Shown: positions 9,368-20,484 of the stretch, in pieces
How the letters are laid out: every line of letters starts with the position of its first letter
Position numbering within the stretch: position 1 is the stretch's first letter
DNA from: Rhizobiaceae bacterium
GTDB lineage: Bacteria > Pseudomonadota > Alphaproteobacteria > Rhizobiales > Rhizobiaceae
NCBI GenBank assembly: GCA_023953775.1
Contig: JAMLJD010000015.1
Span: 1-64,000 of the forward strand
Length of the DNA: 64,000 nt
Direction of reading: 5' to 3'
Translations under genes and position numbers: made by a program
Notes under the pieces: generated by a model
Seen by the model: the letters and a program-made list of their open reading frames with translations, nothing else
Database searches by the model: none
Told to the model about the DNA's origin: nothing

Positions 9368-10627
9368 GTGATACGAGACACCTACCTGTTCACCAGCGAA
9401 TCCGTGTCGGAAGGTCATCCGGACAAGGTTTGCGACCGCATCTCGGATGAGATCGTCGACCTGGTTTACAAGGAAGCCAAGAAAGCGGGGATGGACCCGT
9501 GGGATGTCCGTGTCGCCTGCGAGACGCTTACCACCACCAACCGTGTCGTCATAGCGGGTGAGGTTCGCGTTCCGCCGTCACTGTTGAAGAGGGACAAGGA
9601 CGGCAATACCGTTGCCGATTCCAAGGGCATGCCGCTGGTCAACCCGTCGAAGTTCCGTTCGGCGGCGCGTCGCGCGATCAAGGCCATAGGCTACGAGCAG
9701 GACGGGTTCCACTGGAAGACGGCCAAGATCGACGTGTTGCTGCATGCCCAGTCGGCCGATATCGCTCAGGGCGTCGACAAGGCCGCCGACGCCAACAGTG
9801 AAGGCGCCGGAGACCAGGGCATCATGTTCGGCTATGCATGCCGCGAGACGCCGGACCTTATGCCGGCGCCGATCTATTACAGCCACAAGATTCTGGAGCT
9901 GCTCGCCGATGCCCGCAAGTCGGGCAAGGGTGACGCCGCAAAGCTTGGTCCCGACGCCAAGAGCCAGGTCACGATCCGTTATGTCGGCGGCAAGCCCTCG
10001 CAGGTGACCCAGATCGTCCTGTCTACCCAGCATCTCGATCCCTCCTGGGATTCGGCAAAGGTGCGCAAGGTCGTCGAGCCCTACATTCGCGAAGCGATGG
10101 GCGATCTCGAGATTTCACCCGACTGCAACTGGTACATCAATCCGACCGGCAAGTTCGTGATCGGCGGCCCCGATGGCGACGCCGGACTGACCGGGCGCAA
10201 GATCATCGTCGACACCTATGGCGGCGCGGCCCCGCATGGCGGTGGCGCATTCTCCGGCAAGGACACCACAAAGGTCGACCGTTCGGCCGCCTATGCCGCG
10301 CGCTATCTGGCCAAGAACGTCGTCGCCGCCGGTCTTGCTGATCGGTGCACCATCCAGCTTGCCTACGCGATCGGCGTCGCGCAGCCGCTGGCGGTCTACG
10401 TCAACCTGCACGGAACCGGAAAGGTCGACGAGGCGCGTCTGGAGACCGCGTTGCGCGAGGTCATGGACCTGTCGCCATCGGGGATTCGCCGCCATCTCGA
10501 CCTCAACAAGCCGATCTACGGCAAGACCGCCGCATACGGGCATTTCGGGCGCAAGGCCGGCCGCGACGGATCGTTCTCGTGGGAACGCACCGATCTGGTC
10601 AAGCCGCTCAAGCAGGCGCTCGCCTGA
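9368..10627 (+). CDS. metK: S-adenosylmethionine synthetase
   Basis: MetK makes SAM from methionine and [11 protein letters not shown] near residue 16 binds [15 protein letters not shown] near residue 141 and the P-loop-like GGGAFSGKD near residue 290 are the family signatures. The start is GTG at 9368 with GAGAGGGG just upstream; an upstream in-frame ATG at 9323 gives an unconserved leader. The 419-residue length exceeds the 384 of E. coli because of loop insertions common in rhizobial MetK. trmB follows after 18 bases and is probably co-transcribed. Confidence 0.96.
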   Translation: MIRDTYLFTSESVSEGHPDKVCDRISDEIVDLVYKEAKKAGMDPWDVRVACETLTTTNRVVIAGEVRVPPSLLKRDKDGNTVADSKGMPLVNPSKFRSAARRAIKAIGYEQDGFHWKTAKIDVLLHAQSADIAQGVDKAADANSEGAGDQGIMFGYACRETPDLMPAPIYYSHKILELLADARKSGKGDAAKLGPDAKSQVTIRYVGGKPSQVTQIVLSTQHLDPSWDSAKVRKVVEPYIREAMGDLEISPDCNWYINPTGKFVIGGPDGDAGLTGRKIIVDTYGGAAPHGGGAFSGKDTTKVDRSAAYAARYLAKNVVAAGLADRCTIQLAYAIGVAQPLAVYVNLHGTGKVDEARLETALREVMDLSPSGIRRHLDLNKPIYGKTAAYGHFGRKAGRDGSFSWERTDLVKPLKQALA

Positions 10628-10645
10628 GGTCATGGCGGTGGCCTG

Positions 10646-11335
10646 ATGGCTGCGAACGAAACCGCCCGGGCATTCTTCGGACGCAGGAAGGGAAAGTCGC
10701 TTCGGCCGGTCCAGGCCGAGGCTCTGCAAAGCGGCCTGAAACAGCTGCGCCTCGACCTCACGGCGCAGGCTCCTTCCGATCCGCGCGACCTGTTCGAGCA
10801 CCCCGTAGCCACGGTACGGCTCGAGATCGGCTTCGGTGGCGGCGAGCATCTCCTGCATGAGGCCGGCCGGTTTCCGGGTACGGGCTTCATCGGCGTCGAG
10901 CCTTTCGTCAACGGAATGGCCAAGCTGATGGCTGCGCTCGACCGCGCGCCGCTCGGAAATCTCCGCGTCTTCGACGACGACGCGACATTCCTGCTCGACT
11001 GGCTGCCCGATTCGAGCCTTGCCGGCATCGACCTTCTTTATCCCGACCCCTGGCCGAAGAAGCGGCACTGGAAGCGCCGTTTCGTCAATCCGGCCAATGT
11101 CGACCGTTTTGCCCGCGTCATGCGACCGGGCGCGCGGTGCCGCTTCGCTTCCGACATCGAAAGCTATGTCGACTGGACGCTGCTCCTGATGGGCCGCAGC
11201 GCCGACTTCGACTTCGAGGCGAAAACGGCCGACGATTGGCGGCGACCCTACGAGGGCTGGCCAGGCACCCGGTACGAAGCCAAGGCAATCCGCGAGGGTC
11301 GCACGCCGGCCTATCTGACTTTTTCTCGAAAATAA
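10646..11335 (+). CDS. trmB: tRNA (guanine-N7-)-methyltransferase
   Basis: TrmB methylates G46 of tRNA using SAM. The 229-residue Rossmann methyltransferase shows [10 protein letters not shown] (SAM loop, about residue 59), [12 protein letters not shown] (about 134) and the C-terminal GTRYEAKA motif. The gene follows metK, which makes the cofactor, an arrangement conserved in Rhizobiales. Confidence 0.95.
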   Translation: MAANETARAFFGRRKGKSLRPVQAEALQSGLKQLRLDLTAQAPSDPRDLFEHPVATVRLEIGFGGGEHLLHEAGRFPGTGFIGVEPFVNGMAKLMAALDRAPLGNLRVFDDDATFLLDWLPDSSLAGIDLLYPDPWPKKRHWKRRFVNPANVDRFARVMRPGARCRFASDIESYVDWTLLLMGRSADFDFEAKTADDWRRPYEGWPGTRYEAKAIREGRTPAYLTFSRK

Positions 11336-11542
11336 TCTTCGGCTTTGTCGATTCCGGCATCGGCCGCTCGTTTTCACGGTGTCCGCATCGCGGGCATCGA
11401 CGAAAGGAGACGACCACGAATATCCGGATCGCAGCCTACGAATGCGCCATCGCGCTGTCGGCCAACGAGAACGAATTCGCGTTTCTTCGCCGTCGGCTGG
11501 ACCTACTCTCGGCGTGATAGGCGGCTTTTGCGCCGGATGCAC
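11336..11542. other. Intergenic gap between trmB and the rimP promoter
   Basis: I see no convincing gene here. An AAGGAGA at 11404-11410 is followed by an open frame ending at 11517 that lacks ATG, GTG or TTG within reach of that site, so I do not call it. No terminator with a T-run was found after trmB. Confidence 0.4.
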
Positions 11543-11571
11543 TTGTGCCGCCCCATTTTGGGGCGTATATA
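11543..11571 (+). promoter_or_regulatory. Predicted promoter of the rimP-nusA-infB operon, with a dyad in the spacer
   Basis: TTGTGC at 11543-11548 and TATATA at 11566-11571 are spaced by 17 bases. The spacer holds a perfect inverted repeat, GCCCCA-TTT-TGGGGC at 11550-11564. It could be an operator or simply promoter structure. The rimP start lies 85 bases downstream of the -10 element. Confidence 0.6.
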
Positions 11572-11655
11572 GCGGTCAAATTCTTGGTCGGCATGACGAA
11601 GAGTGGGTCCACCCGGTCCCGCTCTTTTTTGTTACCTGCCGCCTTTGGGAACGGA

Positions 11656-12285
11656 ATGGCAGAAACACGGTCGCATAGCGCAGAATTCGACGATCGCATC
11701 ATCCGCGAGACGGGGATCGATGCGCGCATCGCCTCGATCGTCGGCCCGGTTCTGGCCGGCGCCGATTTCCGGCTCGTGCGGGTGCGCCTGTCGGGCCAGA
11801 ACGGCATGACCCTGCAGATCATGGCCGAACGCACCGACGGCACGATGACGGTCGAGGATTGCGAGGAGGCAAGCCGCCTGTTGTCGCCGGTCCTCGATGT
11901 CGAGGATCCGATCGACAAGGCCTACCATCTGGAGATCTCGTCGCCCGGCATCGACCGGCCGCTGGTGCGCCGCGGCGATTTCGAGACCGCCGTCGGGCAC
12001 CTTGCCAAGTTGGAGACCGATACGGTCGTCGAAGGCCGCAAGCGCTTCCGCGGCAGGATCGCGGCCGTTTCCGAAGGCGCGCTGACGCTCGAGCGCGACC
12101 AGGCGAGCTACGGCGACGAACCCGTGGTGTCGATTCCGCTGGAGCGGATCGAGGATGCGCGGCTGATCCTGACCGACGATCTGATCCGCGACGCGCTGAA
12201 ACGCGACAAGAAGGCGCGCCAGGAACGGCGCAGGGCGCGCGGCGAGCCGATCGACGCGGACGACGACACAGAAACACCGGAATGA
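11656..12285 (+). CDS. rimP: Ribosome maturation factor RimP
   Basis: RimP assists 30S subunit assembly. The 209-residue protein has the N-terminal RimP domain ([18 protein letters not shown] near residue 60, then [14 protein letters not shown] near 92) and a C-terminal SH3-like domain, ending in a charged tail. ATG at 11656 is used because GGGAACGGA precedes it and the conserved part starts shortly after; earlier in-frame ATGs (11593, 11545) add unconserved sequence overlapping the promoter. It heads the rimP-nusA-ylxR-infB-rbfA-truB cluster. Confidence 0.93.
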   Translation: MAETRSHSAEFDDRIIRETGIDARIASIVGPVLAGADFRLVRVRLSGQNGMTLQIMAERTDGTMTVEDCEEASRLLSPVLDVEDPIDKAYHLEISSPGIDRPLVRRGDFETAVGHLAKLETDTVVEGRKRFRGRIAAVSEGALTLERDQASYGDEPVVSIPLERIEDARLILTDDLIRDALKRDKKARQERRRARGEPIDADDDTETPE

Positions 12286-12333
12286 ACCTGCAGCCGCCGG
12301 CGCCGCCGCGCGGCCATGCCTTGGGAGATTGAA

Positions 12334-13935
12334 ATGGCAGTCAGTGCAAACAGGCTCGAGCTTCTGCAGATCGCGGACGCGGTTGCGCGCGAGAAGTCGA
12401 TCGACAAGCAGATCGTGATCGCGGCGATGGCCGATGCGATCCAGAAGGCGGCACGCTCGCGCTACGGCCAGGAGACCAACATCCGCGCCGACATCAACGA
12501 GCAGACCGGCGAGATGAAGCTGCAGAGGCTGATGGAAGTCGTCGAGACGGTCGAGGACTTCGCCAAGGAGATTTCGGTCGCCGACGCCCGTCTGCGCAAC
12601 CCCGACGCCCAGGTCGGAGACTTCATCGCCGAGCAGCTTCCGCCGATGGATTTCGGCCGCATCGCGGCCCAGTCGGCCAAGCAGGTCATCGTCCAGAAGG
12701 TGCGCGAGGCCGAGCGCGACCGCCAGTATGACGAATACAAGGACCGCATCGGCGAGATCGTCAACGGCACCGTCAAGCGCGTCGAATACGGCAACGTCAT
12801 CGTCGACCTCGGCCGCGGCGAGGCGATCATCCGCCGCGACGAACTCATCCCGCGCGAAATCTTCAAATACGGCGATCGCGTGCGCGCCTACGTCTATGAC
12901 GTGCGCCGCGAGCAGCGTGGACCGCAGATCTTCCTGTCGCGCACCCATCCGCAGTTCATGGCCAAGCTGTTCACGATGGAAGTGCCGGAGATCTATGACG
13001 GCATCATCGAGATCCGCTCGGTCGCCCGCGATCCCGGGTCGCGCGCCAAGATCGCCGTGATCTCGCGCGACAGCTCGATCGATCCGGTCGGCGCCTGCGT
13101 CGGCATGCGCGGCAGCCGCGTGCAGGCCGTCGTCGGCGAGCTGCAGGGCGAGAAGATCGACATCATCCCGTGGAACGACAACGCCGCGTCCTTCATCGTC
13201 AACGCGCTGCAGCCGGCCGAGGTCACCAAGGTGGTGCTCGATGAGGATGCTGAGCGCATCGAGGTCGTGGTTCCCGACGACCAGCTTTCGCTGGCCATCG
13301 GACGGCGCGGCCAGAACGTGCGTCTGGCCTCGCAGCTGACCGGCTGGGATATCGACATCCTCACCGAGGAGGAGGAGTCCGGCCGTCGCCAGAAGGAGTT
13401 CGTGGAGCGTTCGACCCTGTTCATGGATGCGCTGAACGTCGACGAGATGGTCGGCCAGGTGCTGGCGTCCGAGGGCTTCACCAGCGTCGAGGAAGTCGCC
13501 TATGTCGATGCCGACGAGATTTCGTCGATCGACGGCTTCGACGAGGACACCGCCTCGGAGATCCAGACGCGCGCGCGCGAATATCTCGACCGCATCGAGG
13601 CCGAGCAGGATGCAAAGCGCCAGGAACTGGGCGTCGAGGACGAGCTGCGCGAGATTCCCGGCATCACCACGGCGATGATGGTGACGCTTGGCGAGGACGG
13701 CGTGAAGACGGTCGAGGACTTCGCCGGCTACGCCGTCGACGATCTCGTCGGCTGGAAGGAACGCAAGGACGGCGAGACGAAGTTCTTCCCGGGCGTTCTC
13801 GCAGACCACGGGACCTCGCGCGCCGAGGCCGAAGAGATGGTCATGGCAGCGCGGCTGAAGGCCGGCTGGATCACCGAGGAAGACCTCGCGCCTGAGGCGG
13901 AAGGCGAGGAAGTCGCCGACGCGGCGGACGCGTGA
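12334..13935 (+). CDS. nusA: Transcription termination/antitermination factor NusA
   Basis: NusA binds RNA polymerase and nascent RNA to control pausing, termination and antitermination. The 533-residue protein shows the N-terminal polymerase-binding domain (1-125), S1 domain (about 135-200), KH1/KH2 (about 230-345, with [13 protein letters not shown] and [13 protein letters not shown]) and two C-terminal helix-hairpin-helix repeats from about 370. ATG at 12334 follows TGGGAGA. The acidic C-terminus ([12 protein letters not shown]) is typical of alphaproteobacteria. Confidence 0.97.
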   Translation: MAVSANRLELLQIADAVAREKSIDKQIVIAAMADAIQKAARSRYGQETNIRADINEQTGEMKLQRLMEVVETVEDFAKEISVADARLRNPDAQVGDFIAEQLPPMDFGRIAAQSAKQVIVQKVREAERDRQYDEYKDRIGEIVNGTVKRVEYGNVIVDLGRGEAIIRRDELIPREIFKYGDRVRAYVYDVRREQRGPQIFLSRTHPQFMAKLFTMEVPEIYDGIIEIRSVARDPGSRAKIAVISRDSSIDPVGACVGMRGSRVQAVVGELQGEKIDIIPWNDNAASFIVNALQPAEVTKVVLDEDAERIEVVVPDDQLSLAIGRRGQNVRLASQLTGWDIDILTEEEESGRRQKEFVERSTLFMDALNVDEMVGQVLASEGFTSVEEVAYVDADEISSIDGFDEDTASEIQTRAREYLDRIEAEQDAKRQELGVEDELREIPGITTAMMVTLGEDGVKTVEDFAGYAVDDLVGWKERKDGETKFFPGVLADHGTSRAEAEEMVMAARLKAGWITEEDLAPEAEGEEVADAADA

Positions 13936-13961
13936 GATGAGCGACCGGCCGGGAGCGCCTC

Positions 13962-14621
13962 TTGAACGACATGAACGAGCGCACATGTATAGTGACGCGC
14001 CGCGCTGGCGAAGCGGAGGATCTCATCCGCTTCGTCGCCGGTCCTGATCTCGCGGTCGTTCCTGATCTCAAGCGCAACCTGCCGGGGCGTGGCTGCTGGG
14101 TTACCGCCGAGCGGCGATATGTCGACCAGGCGGTGCGAAAGAAGCTCTTCGCAAGGGCGCTGAAGGCCGACATCCGGAGCGACGCCGAGCTGGGCGCCAT
14201 GGTCGACGCGCTGCTTGCGAAGTCGGCTCTGGGTGCGGTCGGACTTGCGCGAAAGGCCGGGGCCGTCGCCCTTGGTGCGGCCAAGACCGAGGCCGCGATA
14301 CGATCCGGCAAGGCCGTCGGCGTGCTGCACGCGGGCGAAGCGTCCGATGACGGCGTTCGCAAACTGACGCAAGCACGGCGTGCGGTCGTGCATCAGGGTG
14401 GGCCAGCGATCCCCGCATACAAACTCTTTTCGGAAGGCGAAATGGGTTTGGCATTGGGGGGTACAAATGTGATACATGCTGCCGTGCTCGCGACTGAGGC
14501 GGGCCAGGCGGCGCTGAAGCGCGTTGTCGCGCTTCACCGGTACCGGGGCGGTTCCCCGGACGACGGGACTGGAATTGCGCCCGACCACGATAACGGCGGC
14601 GCCGCAGAGGATATGGAATGA
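13962..14621 (+). CDS. YlxR-like RNA-binding protein with C-terminal L7Ae-like domain
   Basis: A 219-residue two-domain protein. The N-terminal YlxR/DUF448 domain (about residues 5-80) has RTCIVTRR and LPGRGCWV. The C-terminal half (about 90-190) resembles an L7Ae/L30e-type RNA-binding fold. The fused form is common in alphaproteobacteria between nusA and infB, where E. coli has nothing. The start is TTG at 13962 with GGGAG close upstream; an in-frame ATG at 13971 (MNERTCI) is the alternative. The stop overlaps the infB start. It probably acts in RNA metabolism with its neighbours; its molecular role is not established. Confidence 0.87.
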   Translation: MNDMNERTCIVTRRAGEAEDLIRFVAGPDLAVVPDLKRNLPGRGCWVTAERRYVDQAVRKKLFARALKADIRSDAELGAMVDALLAKSALGAVGLARKAGAVALGAAKTEAAIRSGKAVGVLHAGEASDDGVRKLTQARRAVVHQGGPAIPAYKLFSEGEMGLALGGTNVIHAAVLATEAGQAALKRVVALHRYRGGSPDDGTGIAPDHDNGGAAEDME

Positions 14622-17158
14622 GCGATACGAAATCGGGTGAAGACAAGACGTTGAGTGTCAGCACGAAGAAGACGCTGACATTGAAACGGCCCGGCGTTGA
14701 ACAGGGCACCGTGCGGCAGAACTTCTCGCACGGGCGGTCGAAATCCGTCGTCGTCGAAACGAAGAAGCGCAAGTTCTCGCGGCCCGACGAGAGGCAGGAG
14801 GCGCCTGCGGTGACCGCTGCGCCGCGTCCGCAGGCCGCCGCTCCGGCCCCGGCTGCACCCGTCGCGCCTTCCCGCCCGTCCGCCGAGCGGTCCGGCGTCG
14901 TTCTCAACGACCTCTCCAACCAGGAGATGGACGCGCGCCGTCGCGCGCTCGAAGGCTCCAAGATCCGCGAGGTCGAGGAGCGCAAGCGAGCGGCCGAGGA
15001 CGCAAAGCGCCGCGCCGAGGAAGACGAGCGCAGGCAGCGCGAACGCGAGGAATCCGCCCGCCGCCAGGCGGAGGAAGAAGCGCGGGTCCAGGCCGAGGCG
15101 GAAGCCCGCCGACGCTCGGAGGAGGAAGCGCGTCGCCGGGCGCCGGCTGCCGATCAGGCAGTGGCCGAAGATGACGAGAACACATCCGCGCGCGGCCACG
15201 GCGCGCGTCGCAGCCCGGTGAAGCCGGAAGTCGCCAAGCCGGTCAAGCCACGCGCCGACGAAGACCGTCGTCGCGGCAAGCTGACGCTCACGTCGGCGCT
15301 GTCCGAGGATGGCGGAACGCGTGGCCGCTCGCTGTCGTCGATGCGCCGCCGCCAGGAGAAGTTCAAGCGCGCCATGAGCCAGGAGCCGCGCGAGAAGATC
15401 GCGCGCGAGGTGACGCTGCCCGAGACGATCACCATCCAGGAGCTTGCCAACCGCATGGCCGAGCGCGCCGTGGAGATCGTCAAGTACTTCATGAAGCAGG
15501 GCCAGATGATGAAGCCCGGCGACGTGATCGACGCCGATACGGCCGAGCTGGTGGCGAGCGAGTTTGGCCACACGGTCAAGCGCGTCTCGGAATCGGATGT
15601 CGAGCAGGGCCTGTTCGACGTCGAGGACAAGTCCGAGGATATGGAGTCGCGGCCGCCGGTGGTCACCATCATGGGCCACGTCGACCACGGCAAGACCTCG
15701 CTGCTCGACGCGATCCGCAACGCAAACGTCGTATCCGGCGAGGCCGGTGGCATCACCCAGCATATCGGTGCCTACCAGGTCGAGAAGAACGGCCAGAAGA
15801 TCACCTTCATCGATACGCCCGGCCACGCCGCGTTCACCGCGATGCGCGCCCGCGGCGCGCAGGCGACCGATATCGCGATCCTGGTCGTCGCGGCCGACGA
15901 CAGCGTGATGCCGCAGACGATCGAATCCATCAATCACGCCAAGGCGGCGGGTGTTCCGATCATTGTTGCGATCAACAAGATCGACAAGCCCGACGCCAAT
16001 GCGCAGAAGGTGCGCACGGAACTGCTGCAGCACGAGGTTTTCGTCGAATCCATGGGCGGCGAGGTACTCGACGTCGAGGTCTCGGCGACCAAGGGAACCA
16101 ATCTCGACAAGCTGCTCGAGGCGGTCCTTCTGCAATCGGAGCTTCTCGAACTGAAGGCCAATCCGGGCCGCAGCGCCGAGGGTGTCGTCATCGAGGCCAA
16201 GCTCGACAAGGGCCGTGGCCCCGTCGCCACGGTCCTGGTTCAGGCCGGCACGCTGCGTACCGGCGATATCCTTGTCGCCGGCAACGAGTGGGGCCGCGTA
16301 CGCGCCCTGGTCGACGATCATGGCGGGCAGCTCAAGGAAGCGCCGCCGGCGACCCCGGTCGAGGTGCTGGGCCTTCAGGGAACGCCGCAGGCCGGCGACC
16401 GCTTCGCGGTGGTCGACACCGAGGCGCGCGCCCGCGAAGTGTCCGAGTATCGCCAGCGGCTCGCCCGCGAGAAGGCGGTCGCCCGCCAGGCCGGCCAGCG
16501 CGGCTCGCTCGAGCAGATGATGTCGCAGCTTCAGACCTCGGGCCTGAAGGAGTTCCCGCTGGTCATCAAGGGCGACGTGCAGGGCTCGATCGAAGCCATC
16601 GTCAACGCGCTCGACAAGCTCGGCACGGACGAGGTGCGTGCGCGGATCGTCCATTCCGGCGCCGGCGCGATCACCGAGAGCGACGTCTCGCTGGCCGAGA
16701 CCTCGGAGGGCGCGATCATCGGCTTCAACGTCCGCGCCAACAAGCAGGCGCGCGACGCGGCCGAGCAGGCCGGCATCGAGATCCGCTACTACAACATCAT
16801 CTACGACCTGGTGGACGATATCAAAGCGGCCATGTCCGGCCTGCTGTCGCCGGAACGTCGCGAGACCTTCCTCGGCAATGCCGAGATCCTCGAGGTGTTC
16901 AACATCACCAAGGTCGGCAAGGTGGCCGGCTGCCGCGTGACGGAAGGCAAGGTCGAGCGTGGCGCGGGCGTCCGCCTGATCCGCGACAACGTTGTCATCC
17001 ACGAGGGCACGCTGAAGACGCTGAAGCGCTTCAAGGACGAAGTTGCCGAAGTCCCGGCGGGCCAGGAATGCGGCATGGCCTTCGCCAATTACGAGGACAT
17101 TCGCGCAGGCGATGTCATCGAGGCCTACCGCGTCGAGATGGTGACCCGTACGCTCTAG
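14618..17158 (+). CDS. infB: Translation initiation factor IF-2
   Basis: IF-2 is the GTPase that places initiator fMet-tRNA on the ribosome. The 846-residue protein has a low-complexity N-terminal region rich in Ala, Arg and Glu (about 60-210, largely coiled coil), then IF2_N (about 265-315), the G domain (G1 GHVDHGKT at about 352, G3 DTPGHAAF, G4 NKID), and C-terminal domains C1/C2. The ATG overlaps the previous stop. Confidence 0.98.
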   Translation: MSDTKSGEDKTLSVSTKKTLTLKRPGVEQGTVRQNFSHGRSKSVVVETKKRKFSRPDERQEAPAVTAAPRPQAAAPAPAAPVAPSRPSAERSGVVLNDLSNQEMDARRRALEGSKIREVEERKRAAEDAKRRAEEDERRQREREESARRQAEEEARVQAEAEARRRSEEEARRRAPAADQAVAEDDENTSARGHGARRSPVKPEVAKPVKPRADEDRRRGKLTLTSALSEDGGTRGRSLSSMRRRQEKFKRAMSQEPREKIAREVTLPETITIQELANRMAERAVEIVKYFMKQGQMMKPGDVIDADTAELVASEFGHTVKRVSESDVEQGLFDVEDKSEDMESRPPVVTIMGHVDHGKTSLLDAIRNANVVSGEAGGITQHIGAYQVEKNGQKITFIDTPGHAAFTAMRARGAQATDIAILVVAADDSVMPQTIESINHAKAAGVPIIVAINKIDKPDANAQKVRTELLQHEVFVESMGGEVLDVEVSATKGTNLDKLLEAVLLQSELLELKANPGRSAEGVVIEAKLDKGRGPVATVLVQAGTLRTGDILVAGNEWGRVRALVDDHGGQLKEAPPATPVEVLGLQGTPQAGDRFAVVDTEARAREVSEYRQRLAREKAVARQAGQRGSLEQMMSQLQTSGLKEFPLVIKGDVQGSIEAIVNALDKLGTDEVRARIVHSGAGAITESDVSLAETSEGAIIGFNVRANKQARDAAEQAGIEIRYYNIIYDLVDDIKAAMSGLLSPERRETFLGNAEILEVFNITKVGKVAGCRVTEGKVERGAGVRLIRDNVVIHEGTLKTLKRFKDEVAEVPAGQECGMAFANYEDIRAGDVIEAYRVEMVTRTL

Positions 17159-17178
17159 CCGCGCGCCGCTCACAGTCG

Positions 17179-17200
17179 CCCCTCTCGGGAACGGGAGGGG
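17179..17200 (+). promoter_or_regulatory. Strong GNRA-capped hairpin between infB and rbfA
   Basis: Bases 17179-17200 form a nine-pair stem (one G-U) closed by a GGAA tetraloop. It starts 21 bases after the infB stop. No T-run follows, so it is not a simple intrinsic terminator. An RNA-processing, stability or partial-termination site inside the operon is more likely. Confidence 0.6.
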
Positions 17201-17282
17201 CCGCCGCGCGAGGTCCGCCGGATTGCCCGGCGTCCTTTCATGCGCGGGCAAGCAGAGCGATCGCCATCCCAGGAACCGGAAA

Positions 17283-17687
17283 ATGTCCCGTTCGTCCTCT
17301 TCCGCACCCTCCCAGCGCCAGCTTCGCGTCGGCGAGCAGGTGCGCCATGCACTCGCCGACGTCATCCAGCGCGGCGAGGTCCGCGACGACGTGATCGAGG
17401 GCACCGTCATCTCGGTCAACGAGGTGCGCATGTCGCCCGACTTGAAGATCGCCACCGCCTTCGTCGCGCCGCTTGGCGCGAAGGATGACGACGCCGTCAT
17501 CAAGGCGCTCGCCCGGAACGCGAAATTTATCCGCGGCCGGGTCTCTGGCGCGCTGCGCCAGATGAAGTACATGCCGGAATTCCGGTTTCGCCTCGACACC
17601 AGCTACGACAATTTCGACAAGATCGACCGCCTGCTGCGCTCGCCGGAAGTCGCCCGCGACCTCGACCACGACGACGGGGACGAGTGA
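17283..17687 (+). CDS. rbfA: Ribosome-binding factor A
   Basis: RbfA is a 30S maturation factor. The 134-residue KH-like protein shows [13 protein letters not shown] near residue 16, [14 protein letters not shown] near 48 and the [10 protein letters not shown] tail. The ATG at 17283 lies about 125 bases after infB, past a strong hairpin. Its stop overlaps the truB ATG by one base. Confidence 0.95.
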   Translation: MSRSSSSAPSQRQLRVGEQVRHALADVIQRGEVRDDVIEGTVISVNEVRMSPDLKIATAFVAPLGAKDDDAVIKALARNAKFIRGRVSGALRQMKYMPEFRFRLDTSYDNFDKIDRLLRSPEVARDLDHDDGDE

Positions 17688-18628
17688 TGGCGCGCAGGGG
17701 CAAGAAGAAGGGCAGGCCCGTCTCCGGCTGGCTGGTGCTGGACAAGCCAGCCGGCATGGGCTCGACGGAGGCCGTCTCGAAGGTCAAATGGCTGTTCAAG
17801 GCCGACAAGGCCGGTCACGCCGGAACGCTCGATCCGTTGGCGTCCGGCATGCTGCCGATCGCGCTCGGCGAGGCGACCAAGACCGTTCCCTATGTCATGG
17901 ACGGTGCCAAGATTTACCGCTTTACCGTTGCCTGGGGCGAGGAGCGCACGACCGACGATCTCGAGGGAGACGTCGGCGCGACTTCGGACGAGCGACCGCA
18001 GGAAGCCGATATCCGCGCAGTGCTGCCGGACTATACCGGCCTGATCATGCAGACCCCGCCGCAATTCTCGGCGATCAAGATCGGCGGCGAGCGCGCCTAC
18101 GACCTCGCCCGCGAAGGCGAGCGCGTCGACATTCCCGCGCGCGAAGTGGAAATCGGTCGCCTCGACATCGTCGACTGCGGCGACCGCGACCGCACGATCT
18201 TCGAGATCGAATGCGGCAAGGGCACCTATGTGCGCTCGCTCGCCCGCGACATGGGTCGCGACCTCGGCTGCTACGGCCACATCGCCGAACTCCGGCGTAT
18301 CGAGGTCTTTCCCTTCACCGCGGACGACCTCGTGTCGCTGGAGGAGCTGCAGAAGGCCGCGTCGCCGGCGACGACGGACGGCGACGAGGCGCCGGATTTC
18401 ACCAACCTCGACGCATTTCTGATCGACACGGGTGCAGCACTCGACGGCCTGCCGCAGGTGCCGCTCGGCGATGATGCCGCGGCGCGGGTGCGCTCCGGCA
18501 ACCCGGTTATCGGGCGCGACGCGCCTCTGGAGGCAGCCGACGCTTGTGCGACGCTTCGCGGCCGCCTGCTCGCCATCGGCGCGATCGAGGCCGGCATGTT
18601 CAAGCCCCGGCGGGTCTTCGCACTGTAG
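17687..18628 (+). CDS. truB: tRNA pseudouridine(55) synthase
   Basis: TruB makes pseudouridine 55 in the T loop of tRNAs. The 313-residue protein has the catalytic region [16 protein letters not shown] near residue 42 with the catalytic aspartate, then [17 protein letters not shown], and a C-terminal PUA-like part. ATG at 17687 overlaps the rbfA stop; a GTG one codon earlier is possible. In most relatives rpsO follows directly; here corA and two secreted-protein genes intervene. Confidence 0.96.
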   Translation: MARRGKKKGRPVSGWLVLDKPAGMGSTEAVSKVKWLFKADKAGHAGTLDPLASGMLPIALGEATKTVPYVMDGAKIYRFTVAWGEERTTDDLEGDVGATSDERPQEADIRAVLPDYTGLIMQTPPQFSAIKIGGERAYDLAREGERVDIPAREVEIGRLDIVDCGDRDRTIFEIECGKGTYVRSLARDMGRDLGCYGHIAELRRIEVFPFTADDLVSLEELQKAASPATTDGDEAPDFTNLDAFLIDTGAALDGLPQVPLGDDAAARVRSGNPVIGRDAPLEAADACATLRGRLLAIGAIEAGMFKPRRVFAL

Positions 18629-18692
18629 GGTCCAGGCGGTTTCGCCCTCTCCGCGCCCCGGCTAAGCTGGGACGAACGGAGACGGATTCGCG

Positions 18693-19784
18693 ATGGCCGA
18701 GACGAGCCGCAAGAAGCGCCGCAAGGCGAAGAAGAGCAGACGGTCGCCGGTTGGCGCCGCGCCGGGAACGCTGACGGCGGACCCCGCCGCGCATCGGACC
18801 ACCCTGCGGCTGACGGCGATCTCGCCGGAACGCATCGAACGGATCGAGTCCCCCAAGGTCGCCGACCTGCCAGCGCTGATTCAGCAATGGCCCGTCATCT
18901 GGCTCGACTGCGTCGGCCTCGGCGATGTCGATACGATCGGCGAAATCGGTACGGTCTTCGGGTTTCACCGGCTGTCGCTGGAGGACGTGGTCAACACCGA
19001 CCAGCGCCCGAAGGCCGAGTTCTTCGAAAGCCATGCCTTCGTCGTGCTCAAGATGCTCGACGCCGGCCCCGACGCATCGCCCGAGCAGCTTTCCCTGTTC
19101 TTCGGCGAGAAGTTCGTCGTCACGTTTCAGGAACGCCCCGGCGATGCCTTCGACCCGGTGCGCAAGCGCATCGCCGACCACGCGCCGCGGATCGTGACGC
19201 GCAAGGCTGACTACCTCGCCTATGCGCTGCTCGACGCGGTCATCGATGGATATTTCCCGGCCGCCGACGCGTCGGGCGAGGAGATCGACCGGCTCGAGGA
19301 CGAGATGCTGAGCCAGCCGCAGCTCAACCGCTCGCGCGACCTCCATATCCTGCGGCGCGAGATGATCGCGCTCAAGCGCTGGCTGTGGCCGGCGCGCGAC
19401 GCGGTCGCCGGACTGATACGCTCCGACGCCGGCTTCATCACCGACGAGACGCGGCTTTTCCTCGCCGACACGCAGGATCATGTCGTCAGGCTGATCGAGA
19501 TCGTCGAAACCTATCGCGACATGCTGACCGGACTGATCGACATGAACCTGTCGCTCGTCCAGGCGCGGACTAACGACATCGTCAGCCTGCTGACGATCAT
19601 CTCGGCGATCTTCATCCCGCTGACCTTCCTCGTCGGCGTATGGGGCATGAACTTCGATCCGAACGTCTCGCCGTGGAACATGCCGGAGCTCGAATGGCGC
19701 TACGGCTATCCCGCCGCGCTGGGGCTCATGGCGCTGGTCGGCGTTGCGCTGGTCGGCTACTTCAAATGGAAGAAATGGCTTTGA
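18693..19784 (+). CDS. corA: CorA-like magnesium/divalent cation transporter
   Basis: A pentameric inner-membrane channel for Mg2+ and related ions. The 363-residue protein starts with a strongly basic stretch (residues 5-17), then the long cytoplasmic alpha/beta domain. It ends with two transmembrane helices (about 295-318 and 335-358), the first closed by the signature GMN at about residue 318. The C-terminus is basic (KWKKWL). A CGGAG ribosome site precedes the ATG. It lies between truB and the SH3-protein gene with short gaps; co-transcription is plausible but not shown. Confidence 0.93.
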   Translation: MAETSRKKRRKAKKSRRSPVGAAPGTLTADPAAHRTTLRLTAISPERIERIESPKVADLPALIQQWPVIWLDCVGLGDVDTIGEIGTVFGFHRLSLEDVVNTDQRPKAEFFESHAFVVLKMLDAGPDASPEQLSLFFGEKFVVTFQERPGDAFDPVRKRIADHAPRIVTRKADYLAYALLDAVIDGYFPAADASGEEIDRLEDEMLSQPQLNRSRDLHILRREMIALKRWLWPARDAVAGLIRSDAGFITDETRLFLADTQDHVVRLIEIVETYRDMLTGLIDMNLSLVQARTNDIVSLLTIISAIFIPLTFLVGVWGMNFDPNVSPWNMPELEWRYGYPAALGLMALVGVALVGYFKWKKWL

Positions 19785-19831
19785 GGACAGGCCGGCGGGC
19801 CATAAGCTCATGTCTATCCGGGAGGTTTGAC

Positions 19832-20359
19832 ATGGCGCGAAGATGGATGGCGGCCCTTGCCGCCCTTGCGATCGCCGGCTTGTCCGCCAGTACGGCGGAA
19901 GCGTGCGGCGGACCGCCCGTTTGCACGGTGATCGATCCGACGGGCACGCCGCTCAACGTGCGCGATGGTCCGAACGGCGCCATTCTCGCCACCCTGAAGC
20001 GGGGCGCGATGGTCGAAGTGGTCGAGCACCGCGACCACCAGGGCAAGCGATGGGCGCTGATCGCCCGCTACGCGGAAGCCTGGGGCTGGGTATTCGGCGC
20101 CTATCTGTCATGTTCGGGCAGTGACGGTCTCGGTGAGATCTGCGTGGTCGCGGACCCGACGGGCACGCCGCTCAACATCCGGACCGAACCGAATGGCGAG
20201 ATCCTCGGCACGTGGGCCAACGGCGTCCGCGTCAGGCCGTACGAGCAGAAGACACACAACGGCAAGGTCTGGTACGCGGTCGAACGGCTGGCAGAGGACA
20301 ATGCCGAGGGTTGGGTCTTCGATCCGTATCTCGGCTGTGAGGAGGACGAGGAACACTGA
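19832..20359 (+). CDS. Secreted protein with two bacterial SH3 domains
   Basis: A 175-residue protein. Residues 1-26 form a signal peptide with an AEA-type cleavage region. Two SH3b repeats follow, each opening with DPTGTPLNVR or DPTGTPLNIR (about residues 36-95 and 105-165), and each has a GWVF segment near its end. Four cysteines could pair in the periplasm. The start ATG is preceded by GGGAGG; the frame is open further upstream but overlaps corA. SH3b domains often bind peptidoglycan or cell-wall proteins; the exact role is unknown. Confidence 0.82.
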   Translation: MARRWMAALAALAIAGLSASTAEACGGPPVCTVIDPTGTPLNVRDGPNGAILATLKRGAMVEVVEHRDHQGKRWALIARYAEAWGWVFGAYLSCSGSDGLGEICVVADPTGTPLNIRTEPNGEILGTWANGVRVRPYEQKTHNGKVWYAVERLAEDNAEGWVFDPYLGCEEDEEH

Positions 20360-20484
20360 ATGCCGGTGGCTTGGGCAATGAAGCGCGCCTGCTTGACTCG
20401 TCCTTCCGCTGCGGCAAGCTGCAGGTGGGTTGCAGACGCCCGATTGCCACCCGGCAGACGCAAGAGAATTCAAAGGGGGATTTC

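Noticed and set aside
11400-11517. Possible short gene after AAGGAGA at 11404, reading a 30-residue peptide to TGA at 11517
   Set aside because: There is no ATG, GTG or TTG within reach of the ribosome site in that frame, only ACG or ATC; no similarity recognised.
14534-17599. A 1021-residue open frame on the minus strand opposite infB
   Set aside because: It lies antisense to the unmistakable infB and rbfA genes, and its composition (rich in Arg, Leu, His, Asp) is typical of reverse reading of GC-rich codons. No known domain is visible.
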